Assembly: GCA_947650285.1 (NCBI GenBank)
Contig: CANTFL010001315.1
Coordinates: forward strand, 1-64,000
Source: Hyaloperonospora brassicae
Taxonomy: Eukaryota; Oomycota; Peronosporomycetes; Peronosporales; Peronosporaceae
Reading direction: 5' to 3'
DNA length: 64,000 nt
The number at the start of each line of letters is the position of its first letter. The stretch's first letter is position 1. A program made the translations under genes and the position numbers. Shown here piece by piece: positions 33,053 through 41,624 of this stretch. A model generated the notes under the pieces. It was not told the origin of the DNA and ran no database searches. It worked only from the letters and a program-made list of their open reading frames with translations.

Positions 33053-35311
33053 ATGCACCGGTTCGAAGAGCTCCAGTGCATTGGCCGCGGGAGCTACGGC
33101 TCGGCCCACTTGGTGCGCGAGCGCTCGGGCCCCCACGCAGCGCGTCTGCTGGTGGTCAAGAAGATCCCCATGGCGCTCCTCTCGGCCAAGGAGAGGCACC
33201 AGGCGTTCCGCGAGGCCGAGCTCCTGGCCAAGCTCCAGCACCCGAACGTCGTCGAGTATAAGGCCAACTTTGAGGCCGACGACGTGCTGCACATTGTCAT
33301 GACGTACTGCGACGGCGGCGATTTGGCCGACCGGATCAAAGCACAGCAGGCGACACGGCGGGACGCTCGTGTCGGCCGTCGGAGTGCGGACGGCAAAACC
33401 AATAGGACGGACAATTGTACGGACAATGACGACCCACGGGGGTACTTCCCCCTGGCCCAAGTGCTCGACTGGTTCGTGCAGATGGCAATGGCCATCAAGT
33501 ACCTCCACGACCAGCGCGTGCTCCATCGCGACTTGAAGACGAGCAACGTGTTCCTCACGACGGCCAACGTGGTCAAAGTCGGCGACTTTGGCATTGCCAA
33601 GACGCTCGACTCGACGCTCGACCACGCGCAGACGATGGTCGGCACGCCCTACTACATGAGTCCAGAGGTCTGTGCGAGCAAACCGTACTCGTACGCGAGC
33701 GACGTGTGGTCGCTCGGCTGCATTCTCTATGAAATGCTGGCGCTGCGCCACGCGTTCGATGCACCGAACATCCTCACGCTCATCCTCAAGATCGTGCAGC
33801 AAGACTTTGCGCCCGTACCGTCGTGCTACGACCGCCACGTCTCGGACTTGCTGCACAAGCTCCTGGACAAGGATCCAGCAAAGAGGCCTAGCATGGACGA
33901 GATCTTTGCCATGCCGTTTATCCGCCACCACATGCAGGGACTCGTGGCTTCCGGCGGCTCACTTAAGGTCAAGCTGACAAACTCTGTACCGCAAAGTCCG
34001 CAACATGGGTCAGGCGTGGCAGGTAGTAGACACCAGCGACGCCCGAAACAGCCATCGACTCGGCGTCCGTCTCGGGAGAAAAGGAGAATGCGACAAGCAG
34101 CTCGAGCTGGATCGTCTTCCCAGGCAGCAGAAGTTGCACCGATGCCATGGATACCGATCGAATCGCCCGTCAACGACTTGGACAAGCTGGACGAGTGCAA
34201 CGATCTCGGGATGCTGGAGGCGCGCGTCTTGGACGAGTCGCAGCTGAACTTTCGTCCACCAGAGCGCAGCACTACACCAGAGCCGCTTGCACTCGTGACA
34301 GAGGAGACACAGTACTCGTCGATGGCAACACCGCAAGAAGAGTCGCTGCGTGATGAAGCAGTTGACGATGATAGACCCGACGCGATACCCAAAGCGACTC
34401 GTGTCCGATCACGACCTCAGCAGGATTCGGAAGACAAGTTGCTGGTCGAACGGAAGTGGGACACAAGCAGCGAGAAGCCGCACGTGAATGGCGGTGCGTG
34501 CCCGCGTATCAGTGAAGACGTCGATGGTAACTCCGATGCCTCACGGTTTCGAGCGGGAACTGAGGAACTGATGAACCCGAGTTTCCAGTGCAAGTATAGT
34601 GAGGAGTGCACCGACAGCTTGCAGATACACTACAACTCCCAAGCTTATAAGGCGTCTGGGCCCAATGTGCGGGAAAAGCGACAATCTGAAGATCTACGAC
34701 CCAGCGGAGCTGGGGATCGGACAACACAAAGGGCACGTGGCTCGCGCGGGATCGGTCGAGCGGCAGACTTGCAAGACAATGGCAATATGGCGGAATCTTC
34801 CACCCTGTCATTCGACGGCGCTGAATCAGAGAGTACGGGAGCGCCATCGCTGAGCGAGAGTTTCATGATGCGGGCGCTGGAGCTGGACGCCGACAGTGAC
34901 GATGGCGATGTCTCCTCTGCTACATCCCTGAGTGACAACGAGGCCGAAGAGAACTTTTACAGCGACGACTCCTCCTTTGATCGCAGCGGAACGCAGTACA
35001 GCGACGACTTTGAAGACCCGGACGCAGAAGTCATCGAATACGCGGACGAGGAGTTTGTCAGTGAAGGGGACGAAGATGACAACGAGCACTCGCGATACAG
35101 CAGCAGAGCAGAGGAGAAGGAACCTGCTTCTGTTTCGAGTGGTTGTCGAAGCCCAATGGCTGGCTACAGATCGACGAAAGATGACAACGCTACTCGTTTC
35201 GCGCTCGTACCGAAGCTTGGAGGTCCAGCTGAGGTACAATGGGTCATGCGGAATGTCGTGCAGAGCTTGATGCTGACAAGTGACGACCTGAACCCGCACG
35301 AAAGAGCATGA
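33053..35311 (+). CDS. NEK-family serine/threonine protein kinase
   Basis: 752 residues, one exon. The ATG at 33053 is chosen because the upstream open frame lacks an ATG and the kinase fold begins at once. The N-terminal kinase domain (residues about 4-285) has the glycine loop GRGSYG (11-16), the lysine in VVKK, the catalytic loop HRDLKTSN (H158-D160), DFG, the activation-end MSPE and the SDVWSLGC block, all closest to NIMA-related kinases. An insert rich in Arg/Asp/Asn (about 105-135) separates the hinge from the rest of the C-lobe. The remaining 460 residues are unstructured, with acidic Ser/Asp stretches (for example DADSDDGDVSSATSLSDN) and no coiled coil typical of some NEKs. NEKs act in mitosis, centrosomes and flagella. 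It converges with PMI, 132 bases between stops. Confidence 0.9.
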   Translation: MHRFEELQCIGRGSYGSAHLVRERSGPHAARLLVVKKIPMALLSAKERHQAFREAELLAKLQHPNVVEYKANFEADDVLHIVMTYCDGGDLADRIKAQQATRRDARVGRRSADGKTNRTDNCTDNDDPRGYFPLAQVLDWFVQMAMAIKYLHDQRVLHRDLKTSNVFLTTANVVKVGDFGIAKTLDSTLDHAQTMVGTPYYMSPEVCASKPYSYASDVWSLGCILYEMLALRHAFDAPNILTLILKIVQQDFAPVPSCYDRHVSDLLHKLLDKDPAKRPSMDEIFAMPFIRHHMQGLVASGGSLKVKLTNSVPQSPQHGSGVAGSRHQRRPKQPSTRRPSREKRRMRQAARAGSSSQAAEVAPMPWIPIESPVNDLDKLDECNDLGMLEARVLDESQLNFRPPERSTTPEPLALVTEETQYSSMATPQEESLRDEAVDDDRPDAIPKATRVRSRPQQDSEDKLLVERKWDTSSEKPHVNGGACPRISEDVDGNSDASRFRAGTEELMNPSFQCKYSEECTDSLQIHYNSQAYKASGPNVREKRQSEDLRPSGAGDRTTQRARGSRGIGRAADLQDNGNMAESSTLSFDGAESESTGAPSLSESFMMRALELDADSDDGDVSSATSLSDNEAEENFYSDDSSFDRSGTQYSDDFEDPDAEVIEYADEEFVSEGDEDDNEHSRYSSRAEEKEPASVSSGCRSPMAGYRSTKDDNATRFALVPKLGGPAEVQWVMRNVVQSLMLTSDDLNPHERA

Positions 35312-35443
35312 GTGGCCGTATATGTATGTACACATGTATAAAAGACAAGAAGAGAGGTGGTGCAAGCACGGCGGGGATAATTAGTTGTTCCTTGCTTACG
35401 CGTATACCATGTAGGGTTCTCGTCGTGATGGAGCTTCTGCCGT

Positions 35444-37073
35444 TCAATTATCGGAGACGTTCCAGCCACGCGACGTTGAAGATAAGCTTTCGTTTGGAGA
35501 CGCGCGAAATACTATAATACCGTCATCGCCATCGCCTATGATCTCCAAAATCTGCTCCTTTGGGAGGAAGTACACCTGGCCCTTCGACATCGGCTGGCCG
35601 TCGGGTGTGCAAGATGGATCGATCGTTGAGCCACTGCCTGAAGTGACCAGAAGAATCGAGTCACCTTTACGGGCTGGTAGGCGATACCGTTGGCGGGGTT
35701 TCAATTCAACGGTCTCGACCTCAAACTCGGGGGCTGGCGAGCTGTACAGCCGTGCAACACCAGCACCTTGGACGTCGCCCCTGTACACGCGCGGCTTGCC
35801 CGTGTTGTACGTCAGCATCGAGTGCAGCGTCTCCTTGTCCATAAACTTCGGAGTCAGTCCAGCACGGACGACGTTGTCAGAGCATGCCATACACTCGATG
35901 CAGTCACCCGACAGGTACGCATGGGGCTCGTTCGCGTGGAGGAACAGGGCTTCGCCGGGCTCTAGCGCAATGTAGTTGAGCAAAAACGGGCAAAAGCAGC
36001 CAATGTCACCAGGGTGTTCATCGTCCAAGCGAAGCACCATCTTCTCCATTGCGGTCGAGCCCGGTGAGGCGTCAAGCCGTGCGCGCAGTGCCCGCAACTG
36101 AGCAGCAATGTTGACCGGCTCGGCGTAGATGAAGGAGCGAAAGAAAACGCGCAGCGACGCTTCGTTCTGCTGTGCTATCAACTGCCGCGTCACTGCATTG
36201 CCGTCGTCACACATCCATTGCAACACCACTCGTCAGTCCTGCACCTATTGTCTTCCCAAGGAAACAGAACACAAAGGGATCAACACCCACGTACCCTCTG
36301 CATCAATCAGCGCTCGAAACTCTGGCACTGTCTCGAGGTGCGCTACAATCTCGTCAATGTCACGGAACTGGCAACTGGCATCGCACCATTTCATCCACGT
36401 CAGTGCGACTGACGCGTCAGCAGCAGTTCGACCGAAACAAAGAGGTGGGTACGTACAGCGCCTCGAAGCGAGTGAGAGCAATGATCATCTCGGGTTTGTG
36501 GTTGGCGTCCTTGTAGATCTCGGGAAACTTGGCGTGCAACTCTGCCGCGAGCTTCACGTCCGGATGCGCCTGAATGGACAGCGCCTTGCGCACCGACAGC
36601 ACCTTGAAGAGATACGGCAGGTCCCGTGCCTCATTGCCACCTCGTTGTGTCTGGAGCCAATCGCTCAACAGCGGCGAGGCGTGGCTGTTACCTTCACGCA
36701 ACACGCGCGACGGCCCATTGCTATGGGTCCCCATCCTGGTGACAGTGACCAAATACACAAAAATAGGTCCGTTCGACTAGCGAATCAGAAACACACTCGC
36801 TGGTGGACGGACTATATTCCCCATGGGGTGCGACGCGTGCCACGTACCACAGCTCGGCATACGGCGTATCGCGATCGGCCGTGAACGAAGCGTCGGCAGC
36901 TTCCTACAGACACGCAAGCGAACGAGCGCCAAGCAGCGCAGTAGAAAGCGTCAGCAGATGGACAGTCGCTGCGGACACTGCGTCGACTCGAGCACCTTCA
37001 GCTGCGCGACGGAGCTCTCGAGGCCGAGTTTTCCCCAGGCGTAGGTCTGCACGACGCACTGGAGCTCGTGCAT
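35444..37073 (-). CDS. PMI: Mannose-6-phosphate isomerase (type I), five exons
   Basis: Exons on the minus strand: 37073-36996, 36903-36848, 36735-36457, 36374-36295 and 36228-35444, together 425 residues, the normal family length. Introns are 66-112 bases. Recognisable blocks: MHELQCVVQTYAWGKLGLES (N-terminus), DTPYAELWMGTHSNGPS across intron 2, SIQAHPDVKLA with the zinc ligands Gln and His, NHKPEMIIALT with the zinc Glu, and HANEPHAYLSGDCIE with the last zinc His. The protein interconverts fructose-6-phosphate and mannose-6-phosphate, feeding GDP-mannose for glycoproteins and cell-wall glycans. Joints are all in phase and were set by protein conservation. Divergent from the ZNHIT3-like gene, 296 bases between starts. 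Confidence 0.93.
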
Positions 37074-37369
37074 GTGGGGTATAGTTGGAGAGGGGGAAGG
37101 GAATTCCATGAATGCGTCGCGCGAGGCACGAGGCGAGGGCGTCGTCCATTTATGGAACGGACGTTCGATTATCAGCTATCGGAGTCACGGACCGCCCGCG
37201 CTTGTAAGTGGCCGTTGACAAACGCTCGCCAGATAGGACCAAAAGTGGCACCACCCAAAACGTCGAGGCCCGACACAAACCGACGCAAAAGTAACAGTCG
37301 ACGACGCAAAAGCCATCGAGCGGGCGATTGTTGTCGCAGCAGCAGCAGCAGCAGCACCAGACGCATTAC
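37074..37369. promoter_or_regulatory. Shared divergent promoter region of PMI and ZNHIT3-like gene
   Basis: 296 bases between two ATGs pointing away from each other. No element is identified with confidence. A short CAG run lies just before the plus-strand start. Confidence 0.45.
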
Positions 37370-37852
37370 ATGACTCAGCTGTGCGGAGTGTGTACGACGA
37401 CAGAGGCCAAGTACAAGTGCCCGACCTGTCGCTTGCTCTACTGCAGTCTCGTGTGCTGCAAGACGCACAAGGAGACGCCGTGTGCGCCGCCCGCGGCACT
37501 CGAGAAGCCACCGGTGCCGACTGTTACTTCAGCGCCACCGATGCCAATGGACGAAGAGAGCGAGCGACTGACAGCGGAGCAGCTGAATGGGCTCAGGACA
37601 AGTGCCGGCATCAAAGAGCTGCTGGCGGACCCTGTGGTGACGCAGACGCTGACGCAGGTTGGACCACAAACTGTGGCTACAGTGTCTGTCTTTGGAGCTT
37701 CTGCGATGGCGCTGTGCTCACGTCGTGCCTTTTGGTTCGCGCAGATTGACAGCAGTCTCGACAAGACGAAAGCGCTCGAGAAAGCGCTTTTGGCCCCGAC
37801 GTTTGCCAAGTTTCTGTACCAGGCACTGGACGAAGTGGCGGCGGTGAAGTAG
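37370..37852 (+). CDS. HIT zinc-finger protein, ZNHIT3-like, with stop-free intron
   Basis: The ATG at 37370 begins MTQLCGVCTTTEAKYKCPTC, and the HIT zinc finger continues RLLYCSLVCCKTHKETPC (residues about 5-43, seven Cys and a His in the family spacing). The C-terminal region (RLTAEQLNGLRTSAGIKELL onward) matches ZNHIT3, which assists snoRNP assembly. An 87-base stretch, 37658-37744, begins GTTGGA and ends GCGCAG and has no stop codon. Removing it joins VTQTLTQ to IDSSLDKTKALEKAL, as in family members, giving 131 residues; retaining it gives 160. The inserted residues (VGPQTVATVSVFG and on) have no counterpart in the family, so splicing is favoured. The upstream open frame with poly-Gln lacks an ATG and is excluded. 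Confidence 0.85.
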   Translation: MTQLCGVCTTTEAKYKCPTCRLLYCSLVCCKTHKETPCAPPAALEKPPVPTVTSAPPMPMDEESERLTAEQLNGLRTSAGIKELLADPVVTQTLTQVGPQTVATVSVFGASAMALCSRRAFWFAQIDSSLDKTKALEKALLAPTFAKFLYQALDEVAAVK

Positions 37853-37978
37853 CCGCGCGGCCATGTCGCTCGCGCACTCCACGTCGGCGCCACACACACA
37901 CACACACACGAGACACCAGCAGTGAGTTGTCCACCACGCTGGTTAGAAACGGAGCAATCAATCAATCGATCCATCAAT

Positions 37979-38085
37979 CAATCACCCACTCATCCACCCA
38001 CACCACTCACCCACCCACTCACCCACACCACTCATCCACCCACCCACCCACCCACTCATCCACCCACTCCACTCACCCACACCGA
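37979..38085 (+). repeat. CACCCA-rich low-complexity tract
   Basis: Imperfect repeats of CACCCACTCATCCACC between the ZNHIT3-like stop and the ClpP start. The minus-strand Trp/Gly-rich ORF it produces is not a gene. Confidence 0.7.
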
Positions 38086-38235
38086 GATGCTCTTGCACCG
38101 CACACAGCGCTCGCCAACTGTCCTCGTGACATTCCACCACCGTAAATATCGCACTAGCCGAGCGCCAGCGATCCACCCAACTCCGCCGACGCGCCCGTCT
38201 TTTCGCCAATCAGAGGTCGCGCCACGCCAGCGCCA

Positions 38236-38675
38236 ATGCTGCTGTCCCGCGCGTGCGGCCGCTTGACGCACGGCACTGCCCACGTCCGCCGCTCGTCCCA
38301 CTCGGTGCTGGGCGCTCTCGTGCCGATGGTCCTCGAGCAGTCGCCCCGCGGCGAGCGCGTGTTTGACATTTACTCGCGACTGCTCAAGGAGCGCATTGTG
38401 TTTGTGCACGGGCCAATCAACGACGACGTGGCGGCGGTCGTGACGGCGCAGCTGCTGTTCCTCGAGTCGGAGCACCCGGAGAAGGACGTGTTCATGTACA
38501 TTAACAGTCCCGGGGGCATCGTCACGTCGGGGTTGGCCATCTACGACACGATGCAGTACCTGCAGCCACAGGTGCACACGCTGTGCATGGGACAGGCCGC
38601 CTCCATGGGGTCATTGCTGCTCGCTGGCGGCGCCCCTGGCTGTCGATCGGCGCTACCGAACGCCCGTGTGAGTGC

Positions 38676-38759
<84 letters not shown>

Positions 38760-38791
38760 CCTGCTCCTGCTGCTTCTGCTGCTGCTGCTGC

Positions 38792-38840
<49 letters not shown>

Positions 38841-39271
38841 GAAGGTGACCGAGTGACCTGTTGCGTGTGTCTGCTGCAGATCATGATCCACCAGCCTTCT
38901 GGAGGCGCGCAGGGCATGGCGAGCGACATTGCGATTCAGGCGGAGGAGATCATCAAGCTTCGCGCACGGTACGACCGCCTGTTGGCGTCAGCCGATGGAC
39001 TCGGTCGAGTTGATGATGTGCGCGCGACGTGCTGTGGTGAAAGCTAACTGCTGTTGGTGCTGCTGTTGGTGCTGCTGTTGGTGCTGCTGTTGGTGCTGCT
39101 GTATCTTGTGACAGGTTGAACGGGTTGTATGCGTGTCACACTGGCAAGCCCATCAACGAGATCGAGCAGGCAATGGACCGCGACCTCTTCATGGATCCGC
39201 AAGAGGCACGAGATTTCGGCATCGTCGACTCGATCGTTTCCAGTCGAAAACCGTCACAGTCGCTAAGCTGA
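38236..39271 (+). CDS. CLPP: Mitochondrial ATP-dependent Clp protease proteolytic subunit, three exons
   Basis: Exons 38236-38667, 38880-38968 and 39115-39271 give 225 residues. The first 30 are Arg/Ser-rich, like a mitochondrial targeting sequence. The mature protein has [20 protein letters not shown], the catalytic Ser in [15 protein letters not shown], the His in [12 protein letters not shown] and EAREFGIVD-like [13 protein letters not shown] with the third-residue Asp region. ClpP forms tetradecameric barrels degrading unfolded matrix proteins with ClpX. Introns are 212 bases (GTGAGT donor) and 146 bases (GTACGA donor) and consist largely of microsatellites. Compared with family sequences, only the Gly-rich loop [17 protein letters not shown] is slightly changed. 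Joints are in phase and confirmed by family conservation. Confidence 0.93.
38677..38840 (+). repeat. TCTG, CTG and TTG microsatellites in ClpP intron 1
   Basis: (TCTG) about 21 times at 38677-38759, then CTG-rich and a pure (TTG) run at about 38791-38840. They fill most of the 212-base intron and create false Ser/Val/Cys/Leu, Thr/Asp/Arg/Gln and poly-Asn ORFs. Confidence 0.95.
39048..39102 (+). repeat. 12-base tandem repeat in ClpP intron 2
   Basis: CTGCTGTTGGTG repeated about four and a half times just before the intron 2 acceptor. Confidence 0.9.
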
Positions 39272-39657
39272 CTCGCAAAGAAACGAGTGAAGGGACCGAC
39301 TCTCGCTGTCGCACGCACACGCGAGTAGCGCCGGGGGCAACGACGAGGGCGGCATTGATTTTGCAGCGAGTGCCTCCGCGCAGCAGTCGACCTCCTGCAA
39401 TAGTACCTGTTCCCCCGGTGACAACCCCCGATCTATCTCCATCCTGCATACGTCACAGTCTCATGGTAAATCTGTCGTGCTATTTTCCTGGGCTGCTGTT
39501 ATCTGATCCCCGTGCTATCATCCCCCGCAAGCCGCTCCAGTACCCGCAGCAGCAGCAGCAGTACCATGACGTGTGCTTCTTCCCGTCCACGCTCCCTTCC
39601 CCACCCCCCAAGTGCACTGCTCGAACAGCCAGCGCCTGCCTCTCTGTTGCACGGCCT

Positions 39658-40170
39658 TCACTCGTCCATCTCGCCTTCCGGCTCGTCAATCTCCCCCAGC
39701 TCCCACTTGAGATCCGGCAAGCACGTCCCACGCTTGACCTACCACATCAACACACCAGACACACAACACGACAAGCGCACTACTCTCAGCGTCCGTCTAC
39801 AGCCCACAGCAGCAGCGAGCGCTCGTCCAGTCTGCCCTCCTCGCCGTACCGCTTGTCGCCACGAGTCGGGATTGTAGAGCGTCACGACGCCCATGAGCGT
39901 CGCAAAGAAGCCCAAGCCATACAGCCAGTGGCGCAGCGCCGTGTACTTGGGAATGTGCGGCGCGTCAAAGTCAATGAGCGTCTCGGGCGACACGCCGTCG
40001 TTCCAGACGAGCTCTGCCTCTTCGTGCAGCGGCTGCGCGGGCGCTTTGAGGCGCGCAAACGGCGGCGGCGGCGGGCGGTGCGCGTGGCCTCCACGCACAG
40101 GTAGTGCCTCGCGGCGTACGGTGGCGCTCATGCCGTTTCGGAGGGCGAAGCTCAGCGTGCGGGCGCTCAT
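39658..40170 (-). CDS. NDUFB8: NADH dehydrogenase (complex I) subunit NDUFB8 / ASHI, two exons
   Basis: Exons 40170-39850 and 39738-39658 give 133 residues; the 111-base intron has a GTACGG donor and a GGTAG acceptor. The ATG at 40170 is the first in the frame and starts MSARTLSFALRNGMSATVRR, a basic mitochondrial-type N-terminus. Core blocks EAELVWNDGVSPETLIDFD, IPKYTALRHWLYGLGFFATL (membrane span) and the C-terminal LPDLKWELGEI correspond in order to the plant ASHI subunit (ELMWDNG..., KYEALAWLSGGLGFF, NLRVELGG). It is a single-span accessory subunit of the complex I membrane arm. Divergent from the LYR gene, 144 bases between starts. Confidence 0.85.
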
Positions 40171-40314
40171 GACGACGGTCAATGTGGCTGCCAGGGAGCG
40201 GTGCGGCGGCGTTTGCCGATATTTGGCCAATGGCGGACGTTGGCGGGCCGTGGGCCTTTCAGCCAATCAACGAGAGGAACGACGGCCCGTGTCCATCCGG
40301 TGGCGCCAATACCG
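40171..40314. promoter_or_regulatory. Compact divergent promoter between NDUFB8 and the LYR gene
   Basis: 144 bases with two CCAAT motifs in the plus orientation (TTTGGCCAATGG near 40222 and CAGCCAATCAAC near 40259). CCAAT boxes are common in divergent eukaryotic promoters. Function is inferred. Confidence 0.5.
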
Positions 40315-40692
40315 ATGGCCAAGCTGAAGCGCCCCGTGCTGCAGCTCTACGCGCAGTGTCTGCGGTCTGCGCGTCGATGTCCGCAGTGGGAGCAGCGCGA
40401 GATGATGAAGACGTACGTGCGGATGAAGTTCCGCTGCGAGGTCAACACGCAGGACCCCGACCGCGTGCAGATGCTCCTGGCGGACGGCCGGGAAGAGCTC
40501 GAGCGCATGAATTACTACCACTCCGTCTACGAAGCGAAACAGCAGCAGGCGACGAGTGCCAACGCAAGCGCTGATGCAGGTGCGAAGGAGAGCTCACGGC
40601 CGTCCAGTTGTGTGCAGTGTCGGACGGCGTATCCGTCCCGTGAGGCTAATTTCTGCGCCAACTGCGGCACCAAGAGACCCGACAGCTCGTGA
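40315..40692 (+). CDS. LYR-motif protein (SDHAF1-like) with C-terminal zinc ribbon
   Basis: 125 residues from the ATG at 40315; the longer open frame upstream has no ATG. Residues about 4-75 form a three-helix LYR domain: LKRPVLQLYAQCLRSARR (LYA where the family has LYR), then KTYVRMKFRCEVNTQDPDRV and LADGREELERMNYY, closest to the succinate dehydrogenase assembly factor SDHAF1. After a Gln/Ala/Ser linker the C-terminus is a four-Cys ribbon, CVQCRTAYPSREANFCANCG (CxxC, 12 residues between, CxxC). LYR proteins help deliver Fe-S clusters or assemble respiratory complexes in the matrix. The ribbon is not part of any LYR protein I know. Assignment to SDHAF1 rather than another LYR protein is an inference. 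Confidence 0.72.
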   Translation: MAKLKRPVLQLYAQCLRSARRCPQWEQREMMKTYVRMKFRCEVNTQDPDRVQMLLADGREELERMNYYHSVYEAKQQQATSANASADAGAKESSRPSSCVQCRTAYPSREANFCANCGTKRPDSS

Positions 40693-40980
40693 CGGGGGGG
40701 GCATCTGGTTCAGCAGTTGCAGTCCGACACTGTGTCGTTACTTGCCGCTGTTCCTCTCGATGGAGTTGCTGCCGTTGGTTGTGCGCCGCAACAAAGCAGC
40801 CGATTGTATCCTGGTGTGACAGGAGCACGAACTGGCCTGAACGGATAACGACAGCTAGTGGGTAACGAGTGTGAATTCATCCGTCTCTTTGGGACGTCAC
40901 TGCAGTCGCGCATCTCGCTGCACCGTCACTGAGAGCTATAGCTCCGCTTGTAATCCACTGCGCCGGCGTGTATGTATGCG

Positions 40981-41624
40981 TCAAATCTGAAGAAACAGCG
41001 CAGCACATTCGTGAGTCAGTGGGTCGACTATCGCACGACATCGGTAGCGCACTGCCGCGCTACGTACAATCCAACACGGTCGTCCAATCAATAGGGCAAC
41101 CGGGACAGCGCCGAAATGCCTCGAGTCCACCGAGCACGTCGCGTTGTCTCCTTCGACCCACACGTGGCCCTTTGGCACTGTAATCTTCTCGTTCTTCTTC
41201 TTCTTGCGCTCCTCGCCACCACGCGGCTGGAGCTCCACGACATCCCCTTCCTGCACACCAAATTACTACACGAGTCACTACTGCAACAGCCATAGCAACA
41301 CGTATCCACCCTCCTCAAGGAGCATGATAGGGAGATAGAGCGAGAGAGAAAGAGAGAGAGAGAGAAACCGCGTACCAGAGCCAATAGCCGCTTCGTAATG
41401 GTTTCGCCCCGACAACGGGTCGGCGATCGCAGCTGCACGAGGTCCCCTCGCTCCCACTTGCGCCAGCGTCGGGACAGTCGCTCGACCACAATGAACGAGC
41501 CGTCGGCGATCGTCGGACTCATGGACCGGCCCAGGCCGTAGTTGATGTCGAAGAGGTACTCCTTTGTCATGGCCGTCCAGCCTACGAGGAGCACGACTTT
41601 GCGCACGGCCGTCGTCGACGTCAT
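40981..41624 (-). CDS. Mitochondrial inner membrane protease, IMP1/IMP2-like, two exons
   Basis: Exons 41624-41376 and 41250-40981 give 172 residues; the 125-base intron has a GTACGC donor and GTGTGCAG acceptor and includes a GA-rich run. The S26 signal-peptidase fold is clear: a membrane span (VVLLVGWTA), the nucleophile in GLGRSMSPTIADG, the lysine in ETITKRLLAL at the exon 1 end, VPKGHVWVEGDN and SVDSRHFGAVPVALLIGR. It would remove sorting signals from inner-membrane proteins facing the intermembrane space, with a partner subunit. The last 35 residues after GRPCWI do not look like the family's usual WPP ending; a GTACGT at 41067 could be a donor for a third exon. EGDN..SVDS suggests IMP2 slightly more than IMP1. 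Confidence 0.82.

Noticed and set aside
32840..33931. 363-codon minus-strand ORF
   Set aside because: Antisense to the NEK kinase domain; the high GC third positions of the kinase create it. No domain on the minus strand.
38522..38929. Thr/Asp/Arg/Gln and poly-Asn ORFs on the minus strand
   Set aside because: Produced by the TCTG and TTG repeats of ClpP intron 1.
39133..40104. 323-codon plus-strand ORF
   Set aside because: Overlaps ClpP exon 3 out of frame and runs antisense over NDUFB8. Composition (Pro/Ser/Arg/His) is that of a shadow.
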